Source: Cristatella mucedo (taxonomy: Eukaryota; Bryozoa; Phylactolaemata; Cristatellidae). From it: DNA of 64,000 nucleotides. A program made the position numbers and the translations under genes. The notes beneath the pieces were generated by a model, which saw only the letters and a list, made by a program, of their open reading frames with translations, was not told the origin of the DNA and searched no databases. The DNA is taken from NCBI GenBank assembly GCA_009760855.2, contig WPIO01000051.1, positions 2,595,501 through 2,659,500 of the forward strand. Reading direction: 5' to 3'. This document shows positions 35,801 to 41,515 of this stretch, one piece after another (position 1 is the stretch's first letter; each line of letters begins with the position of its first letter).

Positions 35801-37931
35801 GAGTTCCTAAGGCTGGTTTACAAGGCATGCCTCTATAGAGCTGTCCATAAAGAACCATCTTTTTAGTAGCTCTAAATATATGATCGCCTCTTAAAGAATT
35901 GCAGCCACTCAGAAACCAACGATAATGAACGTACACGTCGAAGGCTTGAGCTCTGACAGCAATTGTAGCTCACCTAAATATAGGTGGTAACCTACTCTGG
36001 AAAAATATATTGAGCTGCGCAGCTACGGCCAACCATTCGATAAGCCAGCACGGCTACTCTGTAAGCTGGCAGCCCCTTCCAGGGAGTGCATTAGCAGAAA
36101 GGGGACTTTCAAAGACAATACTGGAACATGTACCGGCTCCGAAATATTGCGATGTGCATGAAGTGTTCACGGGCAGTAAAATTGAGGGTCATGCTTCCGG
36201 TAGCCGAAGAAATATAACAACCTTAAAACCGAGTCTTTATATGGGCTACATGTCTTCTGCGCCCTGGACTCTCGAGTGCCCAGTGACGACCATTGAACCA
36301 GAAGATCTCGACTTTCTTGGTTGTGTCTGATTCTAGGGGGCTAGCTGCTTTTAATTAAGGGTAAGACAACAGTATTTTCCTATTGTAGACGTATCTTGTT
36401 GCTGGTTCACTTTGGTTTTAGCATCTCAATTAGTTAAAGGTTATTTTTTCACATTCATGGTGACTTGTTAACTTTAATGTTGTTAAAATTTGGGCGAAAC
36501 TTTTATGTCTGAGGTGTACGGTCACTGGCCACTGCACAATACATCTAAGGCAAAAGGTCAATTTTCAACTTACCACATACACTTACAGCAGCAACACACA
36601 CTTCTGAATTATATATCTTCTATTAGCATGACCTCTCTTATTCCTCAGCCATAGGCGGACCCTAACACAATCGGGAAAACCCATTTATATAAACAGAAGT
36701 GGGCATTGCACCATAACCCATAGGTATAATCATTTATCGTGTTGATGATCGATCATATGCTGCTATTGCAGGGGTATCACAAAGCATGTCGGAATTTTTC
36801 GGCAAGGTACAACTCAGCTGTATGCACCATTCGTGCACATTTAACATATGACAAACCAACGCTACTACCAGCAGAAGCCATGGGCATGGTCGGTAAAAGC
36901 GGCAGCTTTCTAGGAAGCACTGCTGATGAGTGGCAGTGGTAAGGTCAGGTACCCCAGAAACACGGCAGCAGGTCAGCAAGGCCTCTAAGCTGGCACCAGC
37001 AAGCAGCTTACCACCACTAGGACAGTCGTGCCTAGCAGCACTCAGTGCTACAGCCAAATAGCAGCTTACTTATCTTACCAATTTCAATTAATCTGTGAAA
37101 GCCAGCTCGACTGCAATGTGACCAGGTCTGTAGAAAAGCTATTAGGGGCAGAAGAGACGCAGGATCTCAAGAGTCACCAACTGCACTAAACTGAGCCAGC
37201 CCCACCCCAACCTTACCCCCCCCCCATATCTGATTAAGGGCCACTGGCCACGAGAGCTAGTGATTGATGGCAGATTAGCACGGTTTTGCTGTTTACCATT
37301 GTTCACCCTAGCAGCTAAGCTTGGCAATGTGTGGTCCAGCCCAATCGACCAGCTGTGATCAGTGCCACCACACCTCGATCAGGAATGAGACTAGTAATGT
37401 TTATGGGGCCACCACAATCCTAGAGGCCATCTGAATGGGATGCTTGCAGCCATTCGGCTGGTGCCAAGTGGCCATGCTTATGCAGCTTGGCTGCCGGTAC
37501 TCGCTCTTAAATGTGTTTTGCTTAGCTTCAGAGATGATCAATGATCCAAGTATAATGACCACGTCGGAATAACTGGGAAGCTTGCAATAGCACATGGGGG
37601 ATAACCACTGCGATTCATGCAGAATGACAATCCCGGTACTGCCAAGCCACTACAATTACATGGATACTGACCAGCCAGTACATACACAGCAGACAGATAA
37701 TAGAGAGCATTTTGGAATGAACAAATTGGCCCTGCATGATCAGTAGTGGAATCAAATCCTTACACATGCAGGTAAGTCGGAAAATAGGTTTGAGACACAG
37801 CACCTGTATCAAGACGACGAGACTCGGTACTTGCCTGTGAAGGAGTTAGGCACAGTAAGAAAAAATGTTCTCTGTGTCTTCACAGGTAGCCCAGTTTTGC
37901 TGGCCAGCAGCTCCTGCATCAGCTTGTCCAT
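12316..37931 (-). CDS. R7-family regulator of G-protein signalling (RGS6/7/9/11-like), 12 coding exons
   Basis: R7 RGS proteins are GTPase-activating proteins for Gi/o alpha subunits. They work as dimers with Gbeta5 and are anchored through the DEP/DHEX module. Minus-strand exons in order: 37931-37835, 32100-31940, 29148-29097, 25446-25296, 20226-20145, 19900-19802, 18392-18331, 17736-17623, 14946-14743, 14590-14498, 14069-13911, 12607-12316. They sum to 1566 nt, a multiple of three, giving about 521 residues, and every junction keeps phase. Layout: DEP about 14-86, DHEX about 87-181, linker plus GGL-like about 200-275, RGS about 285-400, then a Ser/Pro-rich tail. Motifs include YRFQ closing DEP, FWRLHRPP in DHEX, DFWEL before RGS and ENLRFWEACEEL in RGS. 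The length is close to the family norm. The DEP-DHEX-GGL-RGS order makes the R7 assignment firm; which of RGS6, 7, 9 or 11 it matches best is not decidable by eye. The N-terminus upstream of 37931 and the last intron are the least certain parts. Confidence 0.93.
12677..13830 (-). mobile_element. L2 3' part in last R7 RGS intron
   Basis: (ATT)n tail and 3' end at the low coordinate. The minus strand encodes LADVIAKHNLGFHFYADD-type RT, then the conserved [33 protein letters not shown] and [18 protein letters not shown] blocks with several frameshifts. Inserted in the sense orientation between RGS exons 13911 and 12607. Confidence 0.88.
13911..14069 (-). CDS. R7 RGS exon: C-terminal RGS helices and start of tail
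   Basis: Acceptor gttaatgcttttag, donor AGAG/GTATGC. It encodes RFALEEAQHHIYQLMKDD, then CYPRFLRSEFY, the closing RGS helices (DAAQxHIYxLMKxDSYPRFL). The usual Ser of KDSY is Cys here; the following Arg is kept. It then reads into a basic Ser/Pro stretch (SRRSRPSPAPERK). It leaves in phase 2. Confidence 0.93.
14498..14590 (-). CDS. R7 RGS exon: middle of RGS domain
   Basis: Acceptor ggatttttgcag, donor CG/GTATGC. It encodes TYLCEDAPFEVNLNTSVL, then STELGTSVN, matching the EFLAPGAPSxINLDS segment of R7 RGS domains. The Asn in VNLN is the second Galpha-contacting Asn. Both junction phases fit the neighbouring exons. Confidence 0.92.
14743..14946 (-). CDS. R7 RGS exon: N-terminal half of RGS domain
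   Basis: Acceptor cgttggccgttttccgcag, donor CAA/GTATGT. It encodes STEQVQRWAFDLRELLRD, then HYFASFLKQQYSIENLRF, then WEACEELKRCPKSQLERKV. This carries the RGS signature with the conserved Glu-Asn pair of the Galpha-contacting loop. It resembles RGS9/RGS11 (FWEACEEL) more than RGS6/7. It enters and leaves in phase 2. Confidence 0.95.
14980..15660. other. GC-rich, trinucleotide-rich block upstream of the RGS-domain exon
   Basis: High GC with CTG/CGG-type repeats (gcagcagcag, gcggcggc). Open frames on all strands are long but composed of Ala, Cys, Ser and Leu runs, and none enters the RGS frame. It is intronic for the full-length RGS transcript. It could be an internal CpG-type promoter; no direct evidence. 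Confidence 0.35.
15861..15875 (-). CDS. Candidate 15-nt microexon between GGL linker and RGS domain
   Basis: Minus-strand sequence ctcacgtag/AGAGCAAGTGGAGCC/GTAAGTACG has a consensus donor and a usable acceptor after a pyrimidine-rich stretch. Inserted in phase 2 between exons 17623 and 14946 it keeps the frame and adds five residues (EQVEP) between SLE and DDQLSTEQ. The flanking exons also join in frame without it, so it would be an optional cassette. No transcript evidence. Confidence 0.35.
16955..17040 (+). repeat. Possible tRNA-derived SINE fragment
   Basis: tgatggcccaggggtaaggtgcttgcc resembles a tRNA A-box region as seen in the SINE at 27543, but a clear B box is missing. Confidence 0.25.
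17623..17736 (-). CDS. R7 RGS exon: second half of GGL and linker to RGS
   Basis: Acceptor gattgttgcacag, donor GA/GTAAGT. It encodes VNHSTQFQAVDPLLDL, then SNHWFIEDEDFWELQSLE. This corresponds to YTEQYLEYDPFLLP and NPWLSDDTTFWELEASK in R7 proteins. A TGA lies in frame just upstream of the acceptor, supporting a true splice boundary. It enters in phase 2 and leaves in phase 2. Confidence 0.88.
18331..18392 (-). CDS. R7 RGS exon: first half of GGL-like domain
   Basis: A 62-nt exon with an excellent acceptor (ggctgttgtgttttctgtttcag) and donor GT/GTAAGT. It encodes IAIYKQSLSQAAMPVSKGIQ, aligning without gaps to the GGL segment IKYWQIQLDRHRLKMSKVAD. Conservation is low except for the I, Y, L, M and SK positions. 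It leaves in phase 2. Confidence 0.8.
19085..19480 (-). mobile_element. L2 fragments (two partial copies)
   Basis: 19085-19320 matches the L2 3' ORF region (catccaaaggatttgaggttggtcagagg). 19320-19375 is an L2 3' tail (cctaagagaacttaatctctattcagg), followed by a short piece of body. A CTCGAGT-rich inverted repeat lies at 19393-19434. Confidence 0.6.
19802..19900 (-). CDS. R7 RGS exon: linker before GGL
   Basis: Acceptor ctttcgttctttgcag. The exon starts with PGLSTPLED, continuing the HRPP-PG landmark of the family, and runs through RMHHYESLRQKRKTDMLSKK. The donor AAAAAA/GTGTGT is acceptable but weak. Length is 99 nt in phase 0 throughout. The last residues (TDMLSKK) correspond to TEDELQQQ, just ahead of the GGL helix. 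Confidence 0.82.
20145..20226 (-). CDS. R7 RGS exon: end of DHEX (QEKTFWRLHRPP)
   Basis: Acceptor gtgctgttgtattgtag, donor CCG/GTGAAT. The translation KSKADRETDELQEKTFWRLHRPP (shown in part: DELQEKTFWRLHRPP) matches the R7 landmark QERAFWDVHRP. It enters in phase 2, completing an Asp codon, and leaves in phase 0. Confidence 0.9.
20276..20352 (+). repeat. 37-bp tandem duplication
   Basis: Two adjacent copies of tgccaaaggtcagt-agcaaatggcttatttccta differ at few bases. It lies just upstream (minus sense) of the acceptor of R7 exon 20226, within the intron. Confidence 0.8.
21066..21185 (+). repeat. Imperfect (CA)n-rich simple repeat
   Basis: Degenerate CACA/CATG-rich array producing overlapping His/Thr- and Cys/Val-rich open frames on both strands. 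Confidence 0.9.
21380..22560 (-). mobile_element. L2 copy, second subfamily
   Basis: The 3' tail near 21405 (caccctaagagaaccacatatttatctc). The minus strand encodes eroded RT blocks including MATNLWKLKEDRAKL and SARNLCLLFQS, then AYFQLRN. It carries a gagggagag-type segment at 22535 that corresponds to the site where (GA)n has grown in the copy at 1757-2990. In the intron between R7 exons 25296 and 20226. Confidence 0.75.
22673..23065 (+). CDS. Hypothetical open frame, antisense in R7 intron
   Basis: 130 codons from ATG to TAG without low complexity (for example FLNHVLFRIKPSKYLLFSVE). No family recognised and no splice signals needed. Expected occasionally by chance in 64 kb; could be a decayed transposon segment. 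Confidence 0.2.
   Translation: MDLIVWRHIQEYRPAGAISIKHTYRNEPSDQFQGTNPHFLNHVLFRIKPSKYLLFSVEGSVRDLTSFRPVLFPFGSIGSKPACLKHTKAWDHSDFDKDIQLHLQNRAGAIEMPLVYFECRNVGSGETPIA
23720..23815 (+). mobile_element. L2 3' end only
   Basis: Tail (gcgcctaggaagagattgagatttttggagg) followed by (ATT)n; it sits tail-first next to the minus-strand copy at 23880. Confidence 0.75.
23880..24600 (-). mobile_element. L2 3' ORF fragment
   Basis: A minus-strand frame of 174 codons encodes [52 protein letters not shown] and RLVCVEYRSCHRTPLL. These are the standard L2 blocks between RT and the 3' end. The 3' tail is missing. Confidence 0.85.
25296..25446 (-). CDS. R7 RGS exon: DHEX helical domain
   Basis: Acceptor tttctttcttgcag, donor GA/GTAAGA. 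It encodes AIYLKKKMERSAAG, then a SGSG insertion, then YEQSALNKLQTMLPTEDW. This matches the DHEX helices after NTDYAVYLCKRTMQNKAR in R7 proteins. Read through, the frame hits TAA just past the donor, which makes it look like a terminal exon. The excellent donor and phase-2 continuity with the exon at 20226 argue that it is internal. Confidence 0.88.
26085..26430 (+). mobile_element. L2 3' end
   Basis: Starts in the [10 protein letters not shown] block (tatgctcccaaagcctgcaattc) and runs through the 3' UTR to (ATT)n at about 26420. In the intron between R7 exons 29097 and 25446, antisense to the gene. Confidence 0.85.
26734..26780 (+). repeat. (CT)n microsatellite
   Basis: Perfect dinucleotide array in an R7 intron; it yields a Ser-Leu frame that is not a gene. 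Confidence 0.95.
27005..27120 (+). mobile_element. SINE tail fragment
   Basis: gcaagcaggggttatagccgctaaaggctcttctgctgctacataaa matches the post-tRNA body of the SINE at 45690 (ggttgttatagccgttaaggctcttgtgccgctgtataaa). Confidence 0.55.
27543..27680 (+). mobile_element. tRNA-derived SINE, head part
   Basis: Contains A-box-like agccaagtagttaagg and B-box-like ggtttcgaatcc at tRNA spacing, followed by body sequence collinear with the copies at 31735-31850 and 45690-45950. Confidence 0.55.
28440..28690 (+). CDS. Hypothetical open frame antisense to R7 gene, ends at a GTAAGT
   Basis: Encodes DRLAFAMIVHALVRLLREVY, then SGLKNFLGVYQKVNLSDL; leucine-patterned, with no low complexity. A consensus donor (GAGCT/GTAAGT) sits at its end and the frame closes at TAA right after. 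Either a plus-strand exon of a nested gene or chance. Confidence 0.25.
29097..29148 (-). CDS. R7 RGS exon: DEP-DHEX junction
   Basis: A 52-nt exon with a strong acceptor (ttttatttttgttacag) and a consensus donor (TATG/GTAAGTT). It encodes RKELWPNRKWETQGKDY and aligns with the R7 segment YFWPSNCWEPENTDY. It enters in phase 0 after YRFQ and leaves in phase 1, so the next exon supplies the rest of an Ala codon. Confidence 0.9.
29480..30850 (-). mobile_element. L2 internal region (endonuclease and RT), decayed
   Basis: The minus-strand frame at 30439-30792 carries an AP-endonuclease-like segment (NRKLPIVVVIYRPSLRNRPF). The frame at 29481-29864 carries the RT A-motif region (LLVLLDLTEAFYSFDHKGLL, LSSYLSGR). 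No 3' tail follows, so it is an internal remnant. In the same R7 intron as the dispersed repeat at 31555. Confidence 0.8.
30850..31550. other. No assigned feature (R7 intron)
   Basis: AT-rich; minus-strand frames at 30846-31117 have no family support. Confidence 0.3.
31555..31690 (+). repeat. Dispersed ~130-bp repeat, copy 2
   Basis: Plus-strand copy with the core cctaaacaaatattcgatt. It lies in the intron between R7 exons 32100-31940 and 29148-29097. Confidence 0.6.
31735..31850 (-). mobile_element. tRNA-derived SINE copy
   Basis: On the minus strand: A-box-like tggcctagaagg, B-box gtgggttcgagctc, then ttattgcccactgcaagcagg and gatagcggccacggctcttgtgcc, shared with the 45690 copy. Confidence 0.6.
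31940..32100 (-). CDS. R7 RGS exon: body of DEP domain
   Basis: Acceptor cgatgttttttgcag, donor CAG/GTGAGC. The translation runs KDLARWLQDYLHVDD, then ETQQLGLMLCHLGYICPV, then ASLYRFQ. This is the DEP core seen in R7 proteins (GSDIVQWL ... LGTLMAAHGYFFP ... FYRFQ). It enters in phase 1 and leaves in phase 0. DEP in this family binds membrane anchors such as R7BP; that role is family knowledge, not visible here. Confidence 0.93.
32330..32820 (+). mobile_element. Young L2 3' end
   Basis: Near-identical by eye to the copy at 63320-63830 through the [27 protein letters not shown] and 3' UTR segments. Ends in (ATT)n at about 32790-32818. Antisense insertion in the first R7 intron. Confidence 0.9.
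32820..34990. other. Anonymous AT-rich intron sequence
   Basis: No exon or repeat supported, apart from a possible degraded L2 tail near 33187 (taataataatacatttgata). Confidence 0.3.
34995..35545 (+). mobile_element. L2 3' end with internal duplication
   Basis: Encodes [18 protein letters not shown] and [13 protein letters not shown], then a 27-bp tandem duplication (gttcgtatgatcccatttat...) disrupts the frame. 3' UTR and (ATT)n end at about 35545. Antisense in the first R7 intron. Confidence 0.88.
35590..35936 (-). CDS. Hypothetical open frame in first R7 intron
   Basis: About 115 codons, compositionally protein-like: HIFRATKKMVLYGQLYRG, then LGTPNVGTILDFWTQRSF, then AKSLVLAASGP. No family assigned. 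It runs on into L2 tail sequence, which shows the frame is not under simple constraint there. Could be an unknown transposon remnant. Confidence 0.25.
35950..37830. other. First R7 intron, remainder
   Basis: No repeat recognised. A 106-codon plus-strand frame (36010-36330) and a minus frame (36734-37057) lack support. An isolated plus-strand CAG/GTAAGT occurs at 37768-37776. Confidence 0.25.
37835..37931 (-). CDS. R7 RGS exon: start of DEP domain
   Basis: A pyrimidine-rich acceptor (ctcgtttttcag) is followed directly by ATG. The translation MDKLMQELLASKTGLPVK continues to VPNSFTG, matching the R7 DEP opening (Met-Glu-x-x-Ile ... KTGIPIRTVKSFL). The exon ends in phase 1 at ACAG/GCAAGT, a GC donor. 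Using the nearby GT (GTACCG, five bases further on) would give an immediate stop with the next exon. The 97 nt fit phase with the downstream DEP exon. Confidence 0.85.
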
Positions 37932-38495
37932 CTGAAAAACGAGAGCTCTTTAGGGGGTGCTGGTTTGCTGAATGATTTGAGTCTGTCGATTTGCAGGACG
38001 AATTGCCGGCTTGAGCCATGCATGCGGCATAAACGCCAGCATAATTGCTTCCATTACGCATTCTGATTAGCAGCTGATGAGTTCCAGCAAGGGGTGGGGC
38101 CACAGTCCCCCTAATGGCAGGCAGAAGTGTATTTACACGGAGCATGTAGCAGCAGTATCTGCAGCAAACTGGATCTTCTAACGCATGCCTCAGTCTCCAC
38201 TTTCTAGTGTGACTAAGCGTACACAGCACTCAAAAAAAGGAAAAACAGGGCAGCGGCTAAGGAAGTAATGTAGTCTACAGAATTCTTCGTTATAACTGAG
38301 AGTACGGGTCACAGTGTACATGAAAATCATTTTTATCGGCAGACTTGCCAAACGAACTTGCTAGAGTCATGCTCTCTCCAAACTAGCTTGCCACATTCAA
38401 GACTACTAGCCTGCTAAGCATTTCATGTCCTTAGAGTCGAACACAATAGTCGATCCGGTCAACTATCTGAAGATGGCGTGAGAGAGGGCTTTCAC

Positions 38496-38510
38496 CTGTT
38501 TAAATCTCAT
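38496..38510 (-). CDS. Candidate first coding exon of the R7 RGS gene (5 codons)
   Basis: Minus-strand ATG followed by four codons (MRFKQ), then CAG/GTGAAA, a good donor in phase 0. The next exon at 37931 also opens in phase 0. Vertebrate R7 proteins have a short N-terminal stretch before the equivalent of MDKLMQEL, so a tiny first coding exon is plausible. Nothing else supports it. The ATG at 37931 could itself be the start, with this region as 5' UTR or intron. Confidence 0.25.
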
Positions 38511-38639
38511 GCCGGGGTAAAGTTATTACCACAGCACGTCCGGCAGGAAACAAAATTAGTACACAACCTAAAAAGCAATAACAAACTTTGCAAGCAGAGG
38601 TATAAGAGATATGAGAACTGCTCGTCAATGCAGCACCAC

Positions 38640-39630
38640 CTTCAACCTCTGCTTCAGCACATCTGTCGCACGTAGCTCCTGCTTGCCAAAAGCGGCTCGC
38701 TCTCAGCTCGTCGGGGGTTCAGCCGCTGCTGCCGGGGGAAAACGCTGATCTTTCCATAGGGCTGGGCGCGCGAAGTTGTACCCGTACTCCTAAAGCCGTA
38801 AACGAATTCTTGGTGCCGACTTCGATGAGTTTCCGCAGACGCCTTACGTGGATAGCGGCAACCCCATCCGCGCACAGCTTAGCGCCCGGTGAGGCACGCT
38901 GCACCGTTTGGGGAGAAGCGCTCCGTTGGTAGGAAGGAGCTTGTTGAAACTTGAACGGGCGGCACAGCTCGCACGCAGAGCTGGCAGCAGGGAAGGTGCA
39001 CCGGCGGTAGCGTCTACACTCACGACCAGCGCTGACTGGCTGGCAGGCAGGTAGGCAGGACAGGGGAAAAATGCTGGCACGGAAAGCCTTCGCAGAGCCG
39101 CTGTCGAGGTGCATGCACGAATCACCGCGCCCCGCCGCCAGCTGGCCAGGTGCGGCAGGTCCAGTCCGTCGCCGCGGTCAACTCGCGGCTGCGGTCATCA
39201 ACCCGGTAAGAGCCGCAAGACGGGACTCCAGTCTAACCTTCATGAAAGCGGCCTCCTTCGGAAGTTTCCGTCTGAAATCCGCGCACAGAAAACCGCTATC
39301 TTTCCGCTCGAGAGTGCCGACGGCGGCGTGCGAAGCCGCCTCCTTCATCATGATAAATTGCAGTGGCGTGCAGACGGTCGAGCGCGAGTGCGTCCGGGCG
39401 ACCGATTCTATTTCCTGCTTCCGCTATCTTCCACAGCCATATTGACGATATACCATATATACCTAAATTTCCGGAATTTACTTAATTTTTAATAATTTGC
39501 ACGATTATTACTGATTGCGGACACTAATTCTGTCGCTCGTTGTCCGAGTAAAGGTAGCGGTAGCCGCCATTGCCGTCGCTCGCCGGCTAGGATCTGCGAC
39601 GGCGTACGGTATCGGTCTTTTATTTAATTC
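38640..39630. promoter_or_regulatory. GC/CpG-rich interval between divergent R7 RGS and ALYREF genes
   Basis: Base composition shifts sharply to GC- and CpG-rich from about 38.68 to 39.45 kb, against AT-richer surroundings. It lies between the minus-strand RGS gene and the plus-strand ALYREF start. Several overlapping open frames on both strands here (for example 38719-39125 minus, 39071-39492 plus) are what GC-rich DNA gives by chance. No TATA box was recognised. Best read as a CpG-island-type bidirectional promoter with 5' UTR exons, not as coding sequence. Confidence 0.5.
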
Positions 39631-39636
39631 AAGCTG

Positions 39637-41515
39637 ATGGTAATTGGCAAAATGGATTTGAGCCTGGACGATATTATCAAGCAGAATCGAAAACCCCGTG
39701 GTGGCCGAGGCGGCATCCGTGGGATCAGAGGCTTCGGTGGCCGCACTCGGGGTTTTGGCCGCGGCGGTGGATACTACTCTCCAAGGGGAGGCGTACAAAA
39801 AAGGAGACCATTCGCTCCTTACCAAAAGGTTAGTGGGTTCTCAGTAATTGTGCTTGAGATTGTGCTGACAGATTACGGTGGGCCGTCTTGCCTGTATGAC
39901 GTCGCTCCGCTGCTTGTCCATATCAGGTGGAGTCGCAGCTGTACCGCCATTCGCAGTGACTCATTCTAAATCGTGCTTGCCTGGCCGTCTTGCTCGCTAC
40001 TCAGCGCTCCCCCGGTCTGAACAACGGATGATCGATCGTGCGACCTTGCAGTTAGGCGCCTCGTTGGACTTGCCTTAGCTACGTACGTCTGAGGAGTGCC
40101 GATCGCCGTTTGTAGAAGTGGCTGTCAGACGGTGGCCGATCGCGGTTTATCAGAATGCGGAACGTGAAGGGGCGTAGAGGTGCTGTGGTTGCAAAAACCA
40201 CTCGTGCCGTCATAACCTCCTAGTCGGTCACGTCTGCCGTTTTCCGATTGCAGCCAAGGCAAGTGCCTGCAGCCTGGGCCACCGAGTTGGGGTACGCCGG
40301 AAGAGGTGCCCGAGGTAGCAACTTCGTCGCTGGCATACGGCGTGGTGGCATTGGAAAGCTCCTCATCTCAAATCTTGACTTTGGTGTTACAGATGATGAT
40401 ATAAGGGTGCGTAATCTAGCGCTGCCTTTCGCCAACTCGTGAAGTAAGGCCCGTGCACCGGCATGGCGTTCTACTGCTATTCGTTCTTAGGAGCTGTTCT
40501 CCGAGTTTGGCGCTCTGAGAAAGGCCGCTGTACACTACGACAAAGCTGGCCAATCGTTGGGCACAGCTGAGGTCGTCTTTGAGCAGAAGATGGATGCCAC
40601 CAAGGCTGTGCAGCAGTACAACAATGTGCCACTGGACGGTGCGTTGCTTGGCGGCTCCGGCGGCAAGACAGGGAATGCAGGCTGCCAACTATCGAGCCTA
40701 CTGCTCGCCTGCATTTGATGGCCCAGCATCACTTTTTTTGTTGAGCTCTTGCCAGCTCGGTTTGTTCGCTTGCGGCGCCATCAACGGTGCTGAACGACAC
40801 GGTGCTTGCGCGAAGCCTTCGGTAATTCCATTGTGGTGATGGCGCGTCCGTGAAGGTCGTCCGATGATCATCCAGCTTGTTGGTCAGCTGGCCGTTGCCC
40901 AGAGCAGTGGCTTTGCGGAAGTCGGCAGTTCTATTCCCACGCCTGTTAGAGGCAGTGTGGGAGGCAGGTTGGTGAAGAACGCAGAGCGCGCGCATTTGCA
41001 TCATTTGCCCATGTTGCACAGAGCTTGTGCGCAGCACTGTCGTGTTGCCCCTATAATAGAAGGGGAAGAGGAGGCTACTTCGGAAGAGGTTCTTTTGGAA
41101 GAGGTTCCTTCGTAAGAGGAGGCACCTTCGTAAGAGGAGGCACCTTCGTAAGAGGAGGCACCTTCGTAAGAGGAGGCTACTTCGGAAGAGGAGGCTACTT
41201 CGGAAGAGGAGGATCGTCGTATGATGTCACTCGTGGTGCACGCGGCAGTGCCCAGGTAGCAGTTCGAGGTCGTGGACGCGGCCGTGGTCGCGGTCGTGGT
41301 GGCAAGACCGAACCGACAGCTGAACAACTTGATGCAGAGCTAGATGCCTATAGGACAAAGGTAATCGGTTGCGCAAGCAATTTTGAGCCTGGAGCCTCTT
41401 AGGCGATGCTGCTAGCTTCTGTTTGTCTGACAGGCTTTATTGACATGCTTGTATGGGATGAGAAGGATGTAGAAAGTGAGAGCCCAGTGTCTATTTGCAG
41501 GAAGCCAGTGATTAG
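39637..41515 (+). CDS. ALYREF: ALYREF/Aly (THO complex subunit 4) mRNA export adaptor, six exons
   Basis: ALYREF couples the TREX complex (UAP56/DDX39B) to the export receptor NXF1 on spliced mRNA in the nucleus. Exons: 39637-39828, 40254-40406, 40491-40638, 40856-40967, 41060-41360, 41501-41515. All junctions are GT-AG and in phase; total 921 nt, 306 residues plus TAG. The UAP56-binding motif [14 protein letters not shown] lies at 6-19, followed by an RGG segment. The RRM spans about 99-173, with RNP2 LLISNL and RNP1 [12 protein letters not shown] long RGG/RG region follows, then the conserved C-terminal motif [11 protein letters not shown], ending EASD. The second in-frame ATG at 39652 has the better Kozak context (AAAATGG) and would give 301 residues. 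The acceptor before 40856 has a weak pyrimidine tract. The fold and both terminal motifs make the identification secure. Confidence 0.95.
41060..41215 (+). repeat. 18-bp coding minisatellite encoding [11 protein letters not shown] units in ALYREF
   Basis: Near-perfect tandem 18-bp units (variants of ggcaccttcgtaagagga and ggctacttcggaagagga) encode six-residue RGG blocks: three TFVRGG, two YFGRGG and shorter SFGRG-type units. The array sits within exon 5, in the RGG region that follows the RRM. RGG blocks bind RNA and are methylation targets; the repeat number is likely to vary between alleles. Confidence 0.85.

Noticed and set aside
35590-35936. Resemblance to the mitochondrial processing peptidase / cytochrome bc1 core-2 family
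   Set aside because: Only a loose pattern (FGAKSLVLAASG); no inverse zinc motif or further domain, and the frame continues into L2 tail.
38844-39125. Minus-strand frame opening like a mitochondrial presequence (MIRACTSTAALRR)
   Set aside because: Lies in the CpG-rich block where frames are open by chance, and it cannot be joined to a supported exon.
41060-41215. CRISPR-like regular repeat
   Set aside because: Head-to-tail coding repeat without spacers in a eukaryotic exon.
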